A stretch of DNA of 64,000 nt. Source: Virgibacillus profundi. GTDB taxonomy: Bacteria > Bacillota > Bacilli > Bacillales > Amphibacillaceae. The notes under the pieces are model-generated. The model did no database searches, was not told the origin of the DNA, and saw only the letters and a program-made list of their open reading frames with translations. A program made the position numbers and the translations under genes. Of this stretch, positions 57,490 to 64,000 are shown piece after piece; position 1 is the first letter of the stretch, and each line of letters opens with the position of its first letter. Location of the stretch: the NCBI RefSeq assembly GCF_002287375.1, contig NZ_NPOA01000005.1:186001-250000 (forward strand), read 5' to 3'.

Positions 57490-59334
57490 ATGAAAATCGT
57501 ACAAATGCCCGATATATTAGCTAATAAAATAGCTGCGGGTGAAGTTGTTGAGCGACCGGCATCTGTCGTAAAGGAACTAATCGAAAATAGTATTGATGCA
57601 AACAGTACATGGATAAAAGTAGAAGTTCTGGAGGCAGGCTTGCAGCAAATTAAAATAACAGATGATGGGGATGGTATGTCTGAAGAAGATTGTGAACGTG
57701 CCTTTCTAAGACATGCAACAAGTAAAATTAAGCATGAAAGTGATTTATTTCATGTGAAAACTTTAGGATTTCGCGGTGAGGCGCTCGCAAGTATTGCATC
57801 TGTAAGCAGACTAACGATTAAAACCTCCCAGGGTAACGAGGCAGGAACACTTTTAACATTAGAAGGTGGAAAGGTTACAGAGAAAAAGAAAAGTGATGCG
57901 AGAAAAGGAACAGAATTTCTCGTGGAAGATTTGTTTTTTAATACACCGGCCCGTTTGAAATATATGAAAAGCTTGCATACTGAACTGGGACATATTACGG
58001 ATCTGCTCAATAGACTTGCATTGTCACATCCTGAAATCAGGTTTGAAGCGACACATAACGGTAAAGGATTATTTAAGACATCCGGCACCGGTGATTTATT
58101 GCAGGTTATATCAAATGTATATGGAATGGGCTCAGCCAAAAAAATGCTCCCAATAAAACATGAAACATTAGATTTTTCCATCGAGGGATATATTGCTAAA
58201 CCGGAAATCACCAGGGCTTCACGTAATTATATTTCAACAATTATAAATGGACGTTACATTAGAAGTATTCCACTGACGCAGGCAATCATCCGTGCATACC
58301 ATACCTTACTGCCGATTGGAAGGTTTCCCATTGCGGTGCTATCGATAAATATGGATCCTATCCTAGTGGATGTGAATGTACATCCTACAAAACTGGAAGT
58401 GCGTTTTAGTAAGGATAAAGAGTTATTTTCTGCACTTGAAGAGACAATCAGAAAAAAATTCAGGGAAATAACATTAATCCCGGAATTACAGCAAAAGCCA
58501 TTGCCAAAGGAAAAGTCCATGCAGCATGCAATGAACTTTGACAGCCCGGTAATACAACAGGACACTGTTTCAAACTGGAATAGAGACAGAGCAGTCCATG
58601 AAAAACTGTCGGAATTCAATAATCACCAAAGGCAGGATTATGATCCAACCCCGACAGTAACGAAAGACAATAGCAGTGAAGAAATAATAAATAAAAATGT
58701 AGTATCAGAGTGGGAAAAAGCTAATTTACCTGAAGAAACAATTTTAAAACAACGGGTTCCTGCCATGTACCCGATTGGTCAATTACAGGGAACCTATATA
58801 TTGGCCCAGAATGAGAATGGCTTATATATGGTAGATCAGCATGCTGCGCAGGAACGGATCAAATACGAATTCTTCAAGAAAAAGCTTGGGACCACGATGA
58901 ATGAATCACAGGAATTATTACTTCCCTTAACATTTGAATTTTCGAAGCAGGAAACAATATTTATTGAACAATATAAAGAGAAGCTAGAACATGTCGGATT
59001 ATTTTTTGAATCATTTGGTCATCAAACCTATGTGATCCGCTCCCATCCCAACTGGTTTCCGAATGGATTTGAAGAAGAGGTTATCAGGGAAATGATCGAG
59101 CAAATTATGACAGAGGAAAAAATAAATATAGAAACAATCAGGGAAGATGCAGCAATTTTAATGTCCTGTAAACGTTCCATCAAAGCAAATCATTATTTAA
59201 ATAATGAAGAAATGTTTCGATTGCTGGAAGATTTGCGTCAGACAACAGATCCGTTCACATGTCCGCATGGAAGACCAATTATCGTACATTTTTCTTCCTA
59301 TGAACTGGAAAAAATGTTCAAACGTGTCATGTAG
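57490..59334 (+). CDS. mutL: DNA mismatch repair endonuclease MutL
   Basis: The 614-residue GHKL ATPase has the motifs ENSIDA, DDGDGM and [10 protein letters not shown], a linker (about 330-420), and a C-terminal dimerisation/endonuclease domain. [12 protein letters not shown] fits the DQHA(X)2E(X)4E nuclease motif, and CPHGRP is near the end; in Bacillus MutL nicks DNA. ATG 57490 (MKIVQMPDI) follows GAAAGGA; an open frame reaches back to 57427 inside mutS but is not the start. Cotranscribed with mutS. Confidence 0.97.
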   Translation: MKIVQMPDILANKIAAGEVVERPASVVKELIENSIDANSTWIKVEVLEAGLQQIKITDDGDGMSEEDCERAFLRHATSKIKHESDLFHVKTLGFRGEALASIASVSRLTIKTSQGNEAGTLLTLEGGKVTEKKKSDARKGTEFLVEDLFFNTPARLKYMKSLHTELGHITDLLNRLALSHPEIRFEATHNGKGLFKTSGTGDLLQVISNVYGMGSAKKMLPIKHETLDFSIEGYIAKPEITRASRNYISTIINGRYIRSIPLTQAIIRAYHTLLPIGRFPIAVLSINMDPILVDVNVHPTKLEVRFSKDKELFSALEETIRKKFREITLIPELQQKPLPKEKSMQHAMNFDSPVIQQDTVSNWNRDRAVHEKLSEFNNHQRQDYDPTPTVTKDNSSEEIINKNVVSEWEKANLPEETILKQRVPAMYPIGQLQGTYILAQNENGLYMVDQHAAQERIKYEFFKKKLGTTMNESQELLLPLTFEFSKQETIFIEQYKEKLEHVGLFFESFGHQTYVIRSHPNWFPNGFEEEVIREMIEQIMTEEKINIETIREDAAILMSCKRSIKANHYLNNEEMFRLLEDLRQTTDPFTCPHGRPIIVHFSSYELEKMFKRVM

Positions 59335-59354
59335 AAATGTATAATTATAATCTG

Positions 59355-59386
59355 CCTTGCTAAAGCTATAAAAAAGGCTAGCGAGG
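59355..59386 (+). promoter_or_regulatory. Hairpin sequestering the dps ribosome binding site
   Basis: CCTTGCTA (59355-59362) can pair with TAGCGAGG (59379-59386) with one G-U; the right arm contains the GAGG Shine-Dalgarno of the next gene. A TATAATTATAAT stretch just upstream could be a -10. Confidence 0.4.
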
Positions 59387-59392
59387 TGTATG

Positions 59393-59842
59393 ATGGAAAA
59401 TCAAAAACTTATTAATTTCCTGAATCAATTATTATCAAATTACCATGTAATGTATGTCAAATTACACCGGTATCATTGGTTTGTTCAAGGAAGACATTTT
59501 TTTCAATTACATGAAACATTTGAAGAAATGTATACTATGTTTGCAAGTGATCTGGACCAGATTGCCGAGCGAATTTTGATGATCGATGGAAAACCATTAG
59601 CAACGATGGTAAAATATTTAAAAGAAACAACATTAAATGAAGCAAATGCCGATGATAAAGAAAATGAAATGGTTGCACAGTTAGTTCAGGATTATGGACA
59701 AATCATTTCGGAAATTAAGAAGGAGGGTCTTCCACTTGCAAGTGAAATTGAAGATAATCCGACGGAAGATCTGTTAATTTCAATTCAAGCTAAACTGGAA
59801 AAGTATGTTTGGATGCTTCACGCATATCGTGCATATGAATAA
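59393..59842 (+). CDS. Dps-family ferritin-like DNA-protection protein
   Basis: A 149-residue four-helix Dps protein. Ferroxidase residues are visible in LHRYHWFVQGRHFFQLHETF and the partner helix SDLDQIAERIL, followed by GKPLATM. Such proteins store iron, use up hydrogen peroxide and often coat DNA under stress. ATG 59393 is 6 nt from GAGG; ATG 59390 is an alternative. Its place between mutL and miaA is not the B. subtilis arrangement, suggesting a lineage-specific insertion; base composition matches the neighbours. Confidence 0.92.
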   Translation: MENQKLINFLNQLLSNYHVMYVKLHRYHWFVQGRHFFQLHETFEEMYTMFASDLDQIAERILMIDGKPLATMVKYLKETTLNEANADDKENEMVAQLVQDYGQIISEIKKEGLPLASEIEDNPTEDLLISIQAKLEKYVWMLHAYRAYE

Positions 59843-59866
59843 ATCAATGTAATTTAGGGGATACTA

Positions 59867-60802
59867 ATGAAAAAAACTGTAATTGCAATTGTTGGCCCAA
59901 CTGCAGTTGGTAAAACAAAACTAAGTATTGAGATTGCCAAAAGGTTTAACGGGGAAATAATCAGCGGGGATTCCATGCAGATTTATAAAGGTATGAATAT
60001 TGGTACAGCAAAGATCACCACCGATGAAATGCAGGGAATTCCCCATCATATGATAGATATTAAAAATGCAGATGAAACATTTTCTGCTGCTGATTTTCAA
60101 TACTATGTTCGAAAATATGTTGATGAAATTACTGCAAGGCAAAAACTGCCAATTATTGTTGGTGGAAGTGGTTTATACATACAGGCTGCGTTATACGATT
60201 ATAATTTTTCAGTACAAAAAAAAGATGATTCCGTTACAAAGAAATTGGAAGAAATAGTCGAGGCAGAAGGAATTACCCCATTGTATAGTCGTCTAAAAGA
60301 TATTGATCCCGTACAAGCAGAGAAAATTCATCCAAATAATCACAGACGGGTCATTCGTGCATTGGAAATCTATGAAACAACTGGATTAACCATGTCAAAG
60401 TATCAAGAAAAGCAAGATTTCAGGCCTGTCTACAATAGTTTAATTCTTGGGTTGGAAATGGATAGGGAACTATTATATGATCGAATTAATAAACGAATCG
60501 ATTCTATGCTGGATGATGGCCTGCTTGATGAAGTCAAACAAATGTATCAAGCAGGATATGGTAATAAGCAATCAATGAAAGCCATTGGATATAAGGAATT
60601 TATCCCATACTTAGATGGGGAACAAAGCATTGAAAATTCAATTGAAATATTAAAACGTAATTCAAGAAGATATGCGAAAAGACAGTATACCTGGTTCAGA
60701 AATAAAATGGATATTACATGGTATACGATTACACCTGATTCAATGAATGAAAGATTTGGAATAATTTTGGAAGATTTAGCAGGATTCCTGGAAAATACGT
60801 AG
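59867..60802 (+). CDS. miaA: tRNA dimethylallyltransferase MiaA
   Basis: MiaA adds the dimethylallyl group to A37 of tRNAs reading codons that start with U, the substrate for MiaB. The 311-residue enzyme has P-loop GPTAVGKTKLSIEIA (about residue 9), SGDSMQIYKGMNIGTAK, the VGGSGLYIQA motif and the C-terminal zinc-finger-like region RRYAKRQYTWFRN. A weak TTTAGGGGA precedes ATG 59867. hfq follows 38 bp downstream, the conserved miaA-hfq pair. Confidence 0.97.
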   Translation: MKKTVIAIVGPTAVGKTKLSIEIAKRFNGEIISGDSMQIYKGMNIGTAKITTDEMQGIPHHMIDIKNADETFSAADFQYYVRKYVDEITARQKLPIIVGGSGLYIQAALYDYNFSVQKKDDSVTKKLEEIVEAEGITPLYSRLKDIDPVQAEKIHPNNHRRVIRALEIYETTGLTMSKYQEKQDFRPVYNSLILGLEMDRELLYDRINKRIDSMLDDGLLDEVKQMYQAGYGNKQSMKAIGYKEFIPYLDGEQSIENSIEILKRNSRRYAKRQYTWFRNKMDITWYTITPDSMNERFGIILEDLAGFLENT

Positions 60803-60840
60803 AAATAAATATATATAGATAGAAAAGAGGAGGAAGTGCT

Positions 60841-61065
60841 ATGGCTCAAACAGTGAACATCCAAGATCAATATTTAAATCAACTGAGAAAAAATCATGTC
60901 TCAGTTACCGTATTTCTGACAAATGGTTTTCAATTAAGGGGTATTGTAAAAGCTTTTGATAATTTTACGGTATTATTGGAAACAGATGGTAAGCAACAAT
61001 TAATATTTAAACACGCAATTTCAACTTTTGCACCTGTCAAAAATGTTACAATTGAAAAGGAATAA
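60841..61065 (+). CDS. hfq: RNA chaperone Hfq
   Basis: A 74-residue Sm-fold protein: [20 protein letters not shown] followed by [20 protein letters not shown] (Sm1) and the Sm2 motif FKHAIST. It forms hexameric rings and binds small RNAs and AU/AG-rich mRNA; in Bacillus its role is milder than in enterics, with no long C-terminal tail. AGAGGAGG precedes the ATG. It ends with a strong terminator. Confidence 0.98.
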   Translation: MAQTVNIQDQYLNQLRKNHVSVTVFLTNGFQLRGIVKAFDNFTVLLETDGKQQLIFKHAISTFAPVKNVTIEKE

Positions 61066-61080
61066 AAAAATTAACATTAA

Positions 61081-61111
61081 CGGACGCTCGAGGGAGAGCG
61101 TTCGTTTTTTA
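61081..61111 (+). terminator. Intrinsic terminator after hfq
   Basis: CGGACGCTC / GAGCGTTCG (one G-U), 6-nt loop, then six T. Confidence 0.9.
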
Positions 61112-61235
61112 TTTTAGAAGAAATAGAAGCATGAAAATCAAGGAACTACTTAAGCACCCCACGCATTTGTACCATAGGCGGTTGTCACAACTTATTTATT
61201 CCAGGCGTATAATAAAGTGACTGAGGGGTGATGAC

Positions 61236-62165
61236 GTGGCAACACAGATGACACGTAATAGAAGTGGGCAAATTAACATTGTTTTAAATGATAAAAAAGA
61301 AGTAAAGATAGATCATGATCATCAATTACATTATGTTAAAAACAGCCCATTTACACTTATCGATCAACAATTTTCATCATTCGTTGCGATGAAGGAATTA
61401 AAACGCACCATTAAAGAGATATATGCTACAATCGTCGTTAATGAAAAGCGGGAGGAGATTGGCCTTACCTGCTCGAAACAGGTCCTTCATATGCTATTTA
61501 AAGGGAATCCCGGAACTGGAAAAACGACGGTTGCCAGAAAGCTTGCTAAAATATATTTTGATATGAATTTGCTCTCCAAAGGACACTTTATTGAAGCGGA
61601 GCGGGCTGACCTTGTAGGGGAATATATCGGGCAAACCGCACAGAAAACTCGTTCCATTATTCAAAAGGCAATGGGTGGCATATTATTTATTGATGAAGCA
61701 TATTCCCTGGCTCGCGGCGGTGAAAAAGATTTTGGTAAAGAAGCAATTGACACATTGGTGAAGCATATGGAGGATAACCATAATGATTTTGTTTTAATTT
61801 TAGCTGGATATCCATTTGAAATGGAACGTTTTTTAACGTTAAACCCTGGTCTTGAGTCCAGATTTCCTTTTATATTGGATTTTAAAGATTATGAAGTTGA
61901 TCACTTGATGGAAATTGCAAAACAAATGGCTTCAGAAAGAGAATATCAATTAACGAAAGAAGCGGAATGGAAATTACATGCGCATTTATATAAAAAGACA
62001 CTTGCTAAAGAGCGGAATTTTTCAAATGCACGATATGTACGAAATGTTATTGAGCATGCAATAAGAAAGCATGCGGTACGTTTATTATCACAAGGCCAAT
62101 TTCAGGCAGAGGACCTTATTCATTTGACAGGTAAGGATATACAATTTGATAACCTAAGTCATTAA
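61236..62165 (+). CDS. spoVK: Stage V sporulation protein K, CbxX/CfqX-type AAA+ ATPase
   Basis: A 309-residue AAA+ protein with Walker A GNPGTGKTTVARKL (about residue 88), Walker B GGILFIDEAYSL, the CbxX-family EAERADLVGEYIGQTAQKT segment, sensor 1 near FVLILAGYPFEME and sensor 2 Arg region NARYVRNVIEHAI. SpoVK is needed for spore maturation in the mother cell; its substrate is unknown. GTG start after GAGGGGTGATGA. It sits between hfq and hflX (ynbA) as in B. subtilis. A TATAAT-like hexamer occurs at 61208, but I could not fix a sigma-E promoter. Confidence 0.95.
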   Translation: MATQMTRNRSGQINIVLNDKKEVKIDHDHQLHYVKNSPFTLIDQQFSSFVAMKELKRTIKEIYATIVVNEKREEIGLTCSKQVLHMLFKGNPGTGKTTVARKLAKIYFDMNLLSKGHFIEAERADLVGEYIGQTAQKTRSIIQKAMGGILFIDEAYSLARGGEKDFGKEAIDTLVKHMEDNHNDFVLILAGYPFEMERFLTLNPGLESRFPFILDFKDYEVDHLMEIAKQMASEREYQLTKEAEWKLHAHLYKKTLAKERNFSNARYVRNVIEHAIRKHAVRLLSQGQFQAEDLIHLTGKDIQFDNLSH

Positions 62166-62274
62166 TTACGAGTATCCTGTATTTTGTGGTGCTGTAACTT
62201 CTTTGATATGATATAGATACTGAATGATGACATCGTACTCACAAACGTATGTTATGGAAAGAGGTTAACAAAAC

Positions 62275-63510
62275 ATGCCCGAAGAAAAAATACTGATTAT
62301 CGCAGTAAAAAAACAGGAACAAAATGAGGAGCGATTTCAATCCTCTTTAGAAGAATTGATTTCATTAAGTAAGACAGCGGGTGGAACGGTAAAGAAAGTA
62401 ATGACCCAAAATCGAAGCCGTATCCATCCTGCAACATATATAGGTGAGGGAAAGTTAGAAGAAATAAAAAGAGAAGTAGACGAACTGGAAATAGATTTAG
62501 TAATTTCAAATGATGAGTTATCCGCAGGACAATTACGAAATTTAAGCAATCGACTCGAAGTTGGATTAGTTGACCGAAGTCAGCTCATACTGGATATTTT
62601 TGCACAACGAGCTCAAACAAAAGAAGGAAAACTTCAGGTTGAGCTTGCTCAATTGGAATATCTGCTGCCTAGACTTCATGGGCAAGGGATATCAATGTCA
62701 AGACTGGGTGCAGGGATTGGGACCAGGGGACCTGGGGAAACTAAACTGGAAACAGATCAACGGCATATTAGAGGACGAATTTATGATATTAAACGAAGAT
62801 TAAAGGTAGTTGTCAGGCAACGTGAACAATATCGAAAACGAAGAAAAAATAATGATGTTTTTCAAATCGCAATTGTCGGATATACAAATGCGGGTAAATC
62901 CACATTATTTAACCTGCTGACAAATAGTCATTCTTTAGAAGAAAATCAGTTATTTGCAACACTGGATCCTTTAACCAGAAAAGTTCAGCTCCCTACTGGA
63001 TTTCAGGCTTTAATTACAGATACAGTCGGGTTTTTGCAGGAATTGCCTACTGCACTAATTGCTTCATTCAGGTCAACCCTTGAAGAAGTAACGGAAGCCG
63101 ACTTTTTACTGCATGTTGTTGATGGGTCACATATAGACCAGGAACAGCATCAGGATACTGTAATGGAGCTTCTTGAAGATCTGGATGCACATACACTGCC
63201 AATGCTTACGGTATATAATAAAAAAGATTTAATAAAAGATGATGTAATCCCAATGAATCATCCGTATGTTTTTATTAGTGCAAACGAACAATCGGACATT
63301 GATATGCTTTTAGAGAAAATTGAAGTTATCTTAACGGAACAATGGGATAGGTATACATTAAGTTTAAATCCCGATGAAGGAAAAACGCTTAATCGTTTGG
63401 AACGTGACACGATTACTAAAAAGAAATATTTTGATGAAGACACGAATCAATACATTATAAAAGGATTTATGGCAGAAGACCATCCATTGAAAAGTTTATT
63501 AAAGGAGTAG
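62275..63510 (+). CDS. hflX: GTPase HflX
   Basis: HflX is a ribosome-associated GTPase that splits stalled or stress-inactivated 70S ribosomes. The 411-residue protein has the N-terminal HflX domain (TYIGEGKLEEIKREVDELEI, GLVDRSQLILDIFAQRA), a Gly-rich linker (GAGIGTRGPGETKLETDQR), and the G domain with GYTNAGKSTLFNLLT (G1), DTVGFLQELP (G3) and YNKKDL (G4). AAAGAGGT is the likely ribosome binding site. It lies ten bases before the next gene and is likely cotranscribed with it. Confidence 0.97.
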   Translation: MPEEKILIIAVKKQEQNEERFQSSLEELISLSKTAGGTVKKVMTQNRSRIHPATYIGEGKLEEIKREVDELEIDLVISNDELSAGQLRNLSNRLEVGLVDRSQLILDIFAQRAQTKEGKLQVELAQLEYLLPRLHGQGISMSRLGAGIGTRGPGETKLETDQRHIRGRIYDIKRRLKVVVRQREQYRKRRKNNDVFQIAIVGYTNAGKSTLFNLLTNSHSLEENQLFATLDPLTRKVQLPTGFQALITDTVGFLQELPTALIASFRSTLEEVTEADFLLHVVDGSHIDQEQHQDTVMELLEDLDAHTLPMLTVYNKKDLIKDDVIPMNHPYVFISANEQSDIDMLLEKIEVILTEQWDRYTLSLNPDEGKTLNRLERDTITKKKYFDEDTNQYIIKGFMAEDHPLKSLLKE

Positions 63511-63519
63511 TAACTAAAC

Positions 63520-64000
63520 ATGATCGAACAATTAACTAAACAAACGGAAGACGATTGCAGCATAAAACATAAAGAAATCAATTCTATCGTGGAGACAAAT
63601 CAAAAGCGTGTTCTCGAAGCATTTAAAAACAACCGGATAAGTGACAGTCATTTTAGCTCAACTACCGGGTATGGCTATGATGATCTTGGCCGTGAAGCAT
63701 TAGAAGCAGTATATGCAGCGGTGTTTGGTGGAGAAGACGCATTAGTAAGACCACAGTTAGTATCAGGAACACATGCAATATCAACAGCTTTATTTGGCAT
63801 GCTGCGCCCAGGGGATGAATTGATTTATATTACTGGCAAACCTTATGATACATTAGAAGAAGTGATTGGCAAAAGAGGCAGCAATGCCGGTTCACTAATG
63901 GATTATAATATTGCTTATAATGAAGTGAATTTAAAAGAACACGGAATGATCGATTTTGAAGCCGTAAAAGATGCTATATCAAATCAAACAAAAATCATTG
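63520..64000 (+). CDS. ynbB: YnbB-like PLP-dependent protein (aluminum-resistance/methionine gamma-lyase-related), partial
   Basis: ATG 63520 follows AAAGGAG; 160 residues are present before the window ends, with no stop. Sequence features include DSHFSSTTGYGYDDLGREAL, VRPQLVSGTHAISTALFGML and DELIYITGKPYDTLEEVIG, matching the Cys/Met-metabolism PLP-enzyme fold family called aluminum resistance protein. The catalytic Lys region is beyond the window. The B. subtilis order hflX(ynbA)-ynbB-glnR supports the call. Confidence 0.9.
   Translation, partial: MIEQLTKQTEDDCSIKHKEINSIVETNQKRVLEAFKNNRISDSHFSSTTGYGYDDLGREALEAVYAAVFGGEDALVRPQLVSGTHAISTALFGMLRPGDELIYITGKPYDTLEEVIGKRGSNAGSLMDYNIAYNEVNLKEHGMIDFEAVKDAISNQTKII

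Noticed and set aside
57750-58211. A 153-codon minus-strand open frame
   Set aside because: Completely inside mutL in antisense, with no ribosome binding site or recognisable domain. The same applies to the other long antisense frames such as 5751-6131, 12488-12889 and 24908-25303.
59342-59356. PerR-like box (TATAATTATAAT) before the dps gene
   Set aside because: Only the left half site matches the TTATAATnATTATAA consensus well; the right half is poor.
61182-61213. Promoter before spoVK (TTGTCA ... TATAAT)
   Set aside because: The sigma-A spacer would be 20 bp and the sigma-E match is weak, so no promoter class could be assigned.
1-64000. CRISPR arrays, tRNA or rRNA genes, prophage, toxin-antitoxin or defence islands
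   Set aside because: No regularly spaced repeats, cloverleaf genes, phage genes or defence-type proteins were seen; the region is a conserved core chromosome segment.

Overview
The window is AT-rich chromosomal DNA of an endospore-forming, low-GC Gram-positive bacterium of the family Bacillaceae. Gene content, gene order and GC-rich intergenic repeats fit best with the halotolerant Oceanobacillus/Virgibacillus/Lentibacillus group; this genus-level placement is inference. All supported genes lie on the + strand, and most follow the Bacillus subtilis order from swrB-rpsB to hfq-spoVK-ynbA/ynbB.

Layout. (1) 1-11.0 kb: tail of a SwrB/YlxL-like protein, rpsB-tsf-pyrH-frr (translation, UMP kinase), uppS-cdsA (envelope lipid precursors), the site-2 protease rseP/rasP and the replicative polymerase polC. 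The dxr and proS genes usually found here are absent. (2) 11.8-21.5 kb: rimP-nusA-rnpM-ylxQ-infB-ylxP-rbfA, truB-ribF, rpsO and pnp, a transcription/translation/RNA-decay block. (3) 21.7-30.4 kb: ylxY-mlpA-ymxH, then the dipicolinate/diaminopimelate set dpaA-dpaB-asd-dapG-dapA behind a probable sigma-K promoter, then tepA-ylzJ. The rnjB gene normally between dapA and tepA is missing. (4) 31.1-39.3 kb: spoIIIE/ftsK, a GntR regulator and a four-gene nucleoside ABC importer (nupNOPQ-like). (5) 39.4-48.0 kb: ymfF-ymfH-ymfI-ymfJ-ymfK-ymfM, pgsA-cinA and LexA-controlled recA. (6) 48.2-54.8 kb: rny, ymdB, spoVS, miaB-ricA and cotE. (7) 54.9-64.0 kb: mutS-mutL, a Dps-like ferritin, miaA-hfq, spoVK, hflX and a ynbB gene cut by the window end.

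The three gaps over 700 bp (10963-11822, 30362-31119, 49829-50580) are each filled by one copy of a long, GC-rich, nested palindromic repeat. Each copy holds two roughly 100-135 bp hairpin units in inverted orientation. A separate mini-hairpin of about 36 nt is present in some copies and absent at the same site in another. The third copy is inverted relative to the first two. No tRNA, rRNA, CRISPR array, prophage or intact insertion sequence was seen.

Functional themes are core gene expression and RNA turnover (nusA, infB, rbfA, pnp, rny, hfq, ricA, miaA/B), sporulation (dpaAB, spoIIIE, ymxH, spoVS, cotE, spoVK, ymfJ) and DNA maintenance (polC, recA, mutSL, dps). The most unusual material is the nested repeat family, three apparent losses from conserved operons, a compact structured segment upstream of dpaA, and the ACT plus P-loop protein YmfK. 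I did not find a clear new defence or biosynthetic system; this is largely a conserved housekeeping region.
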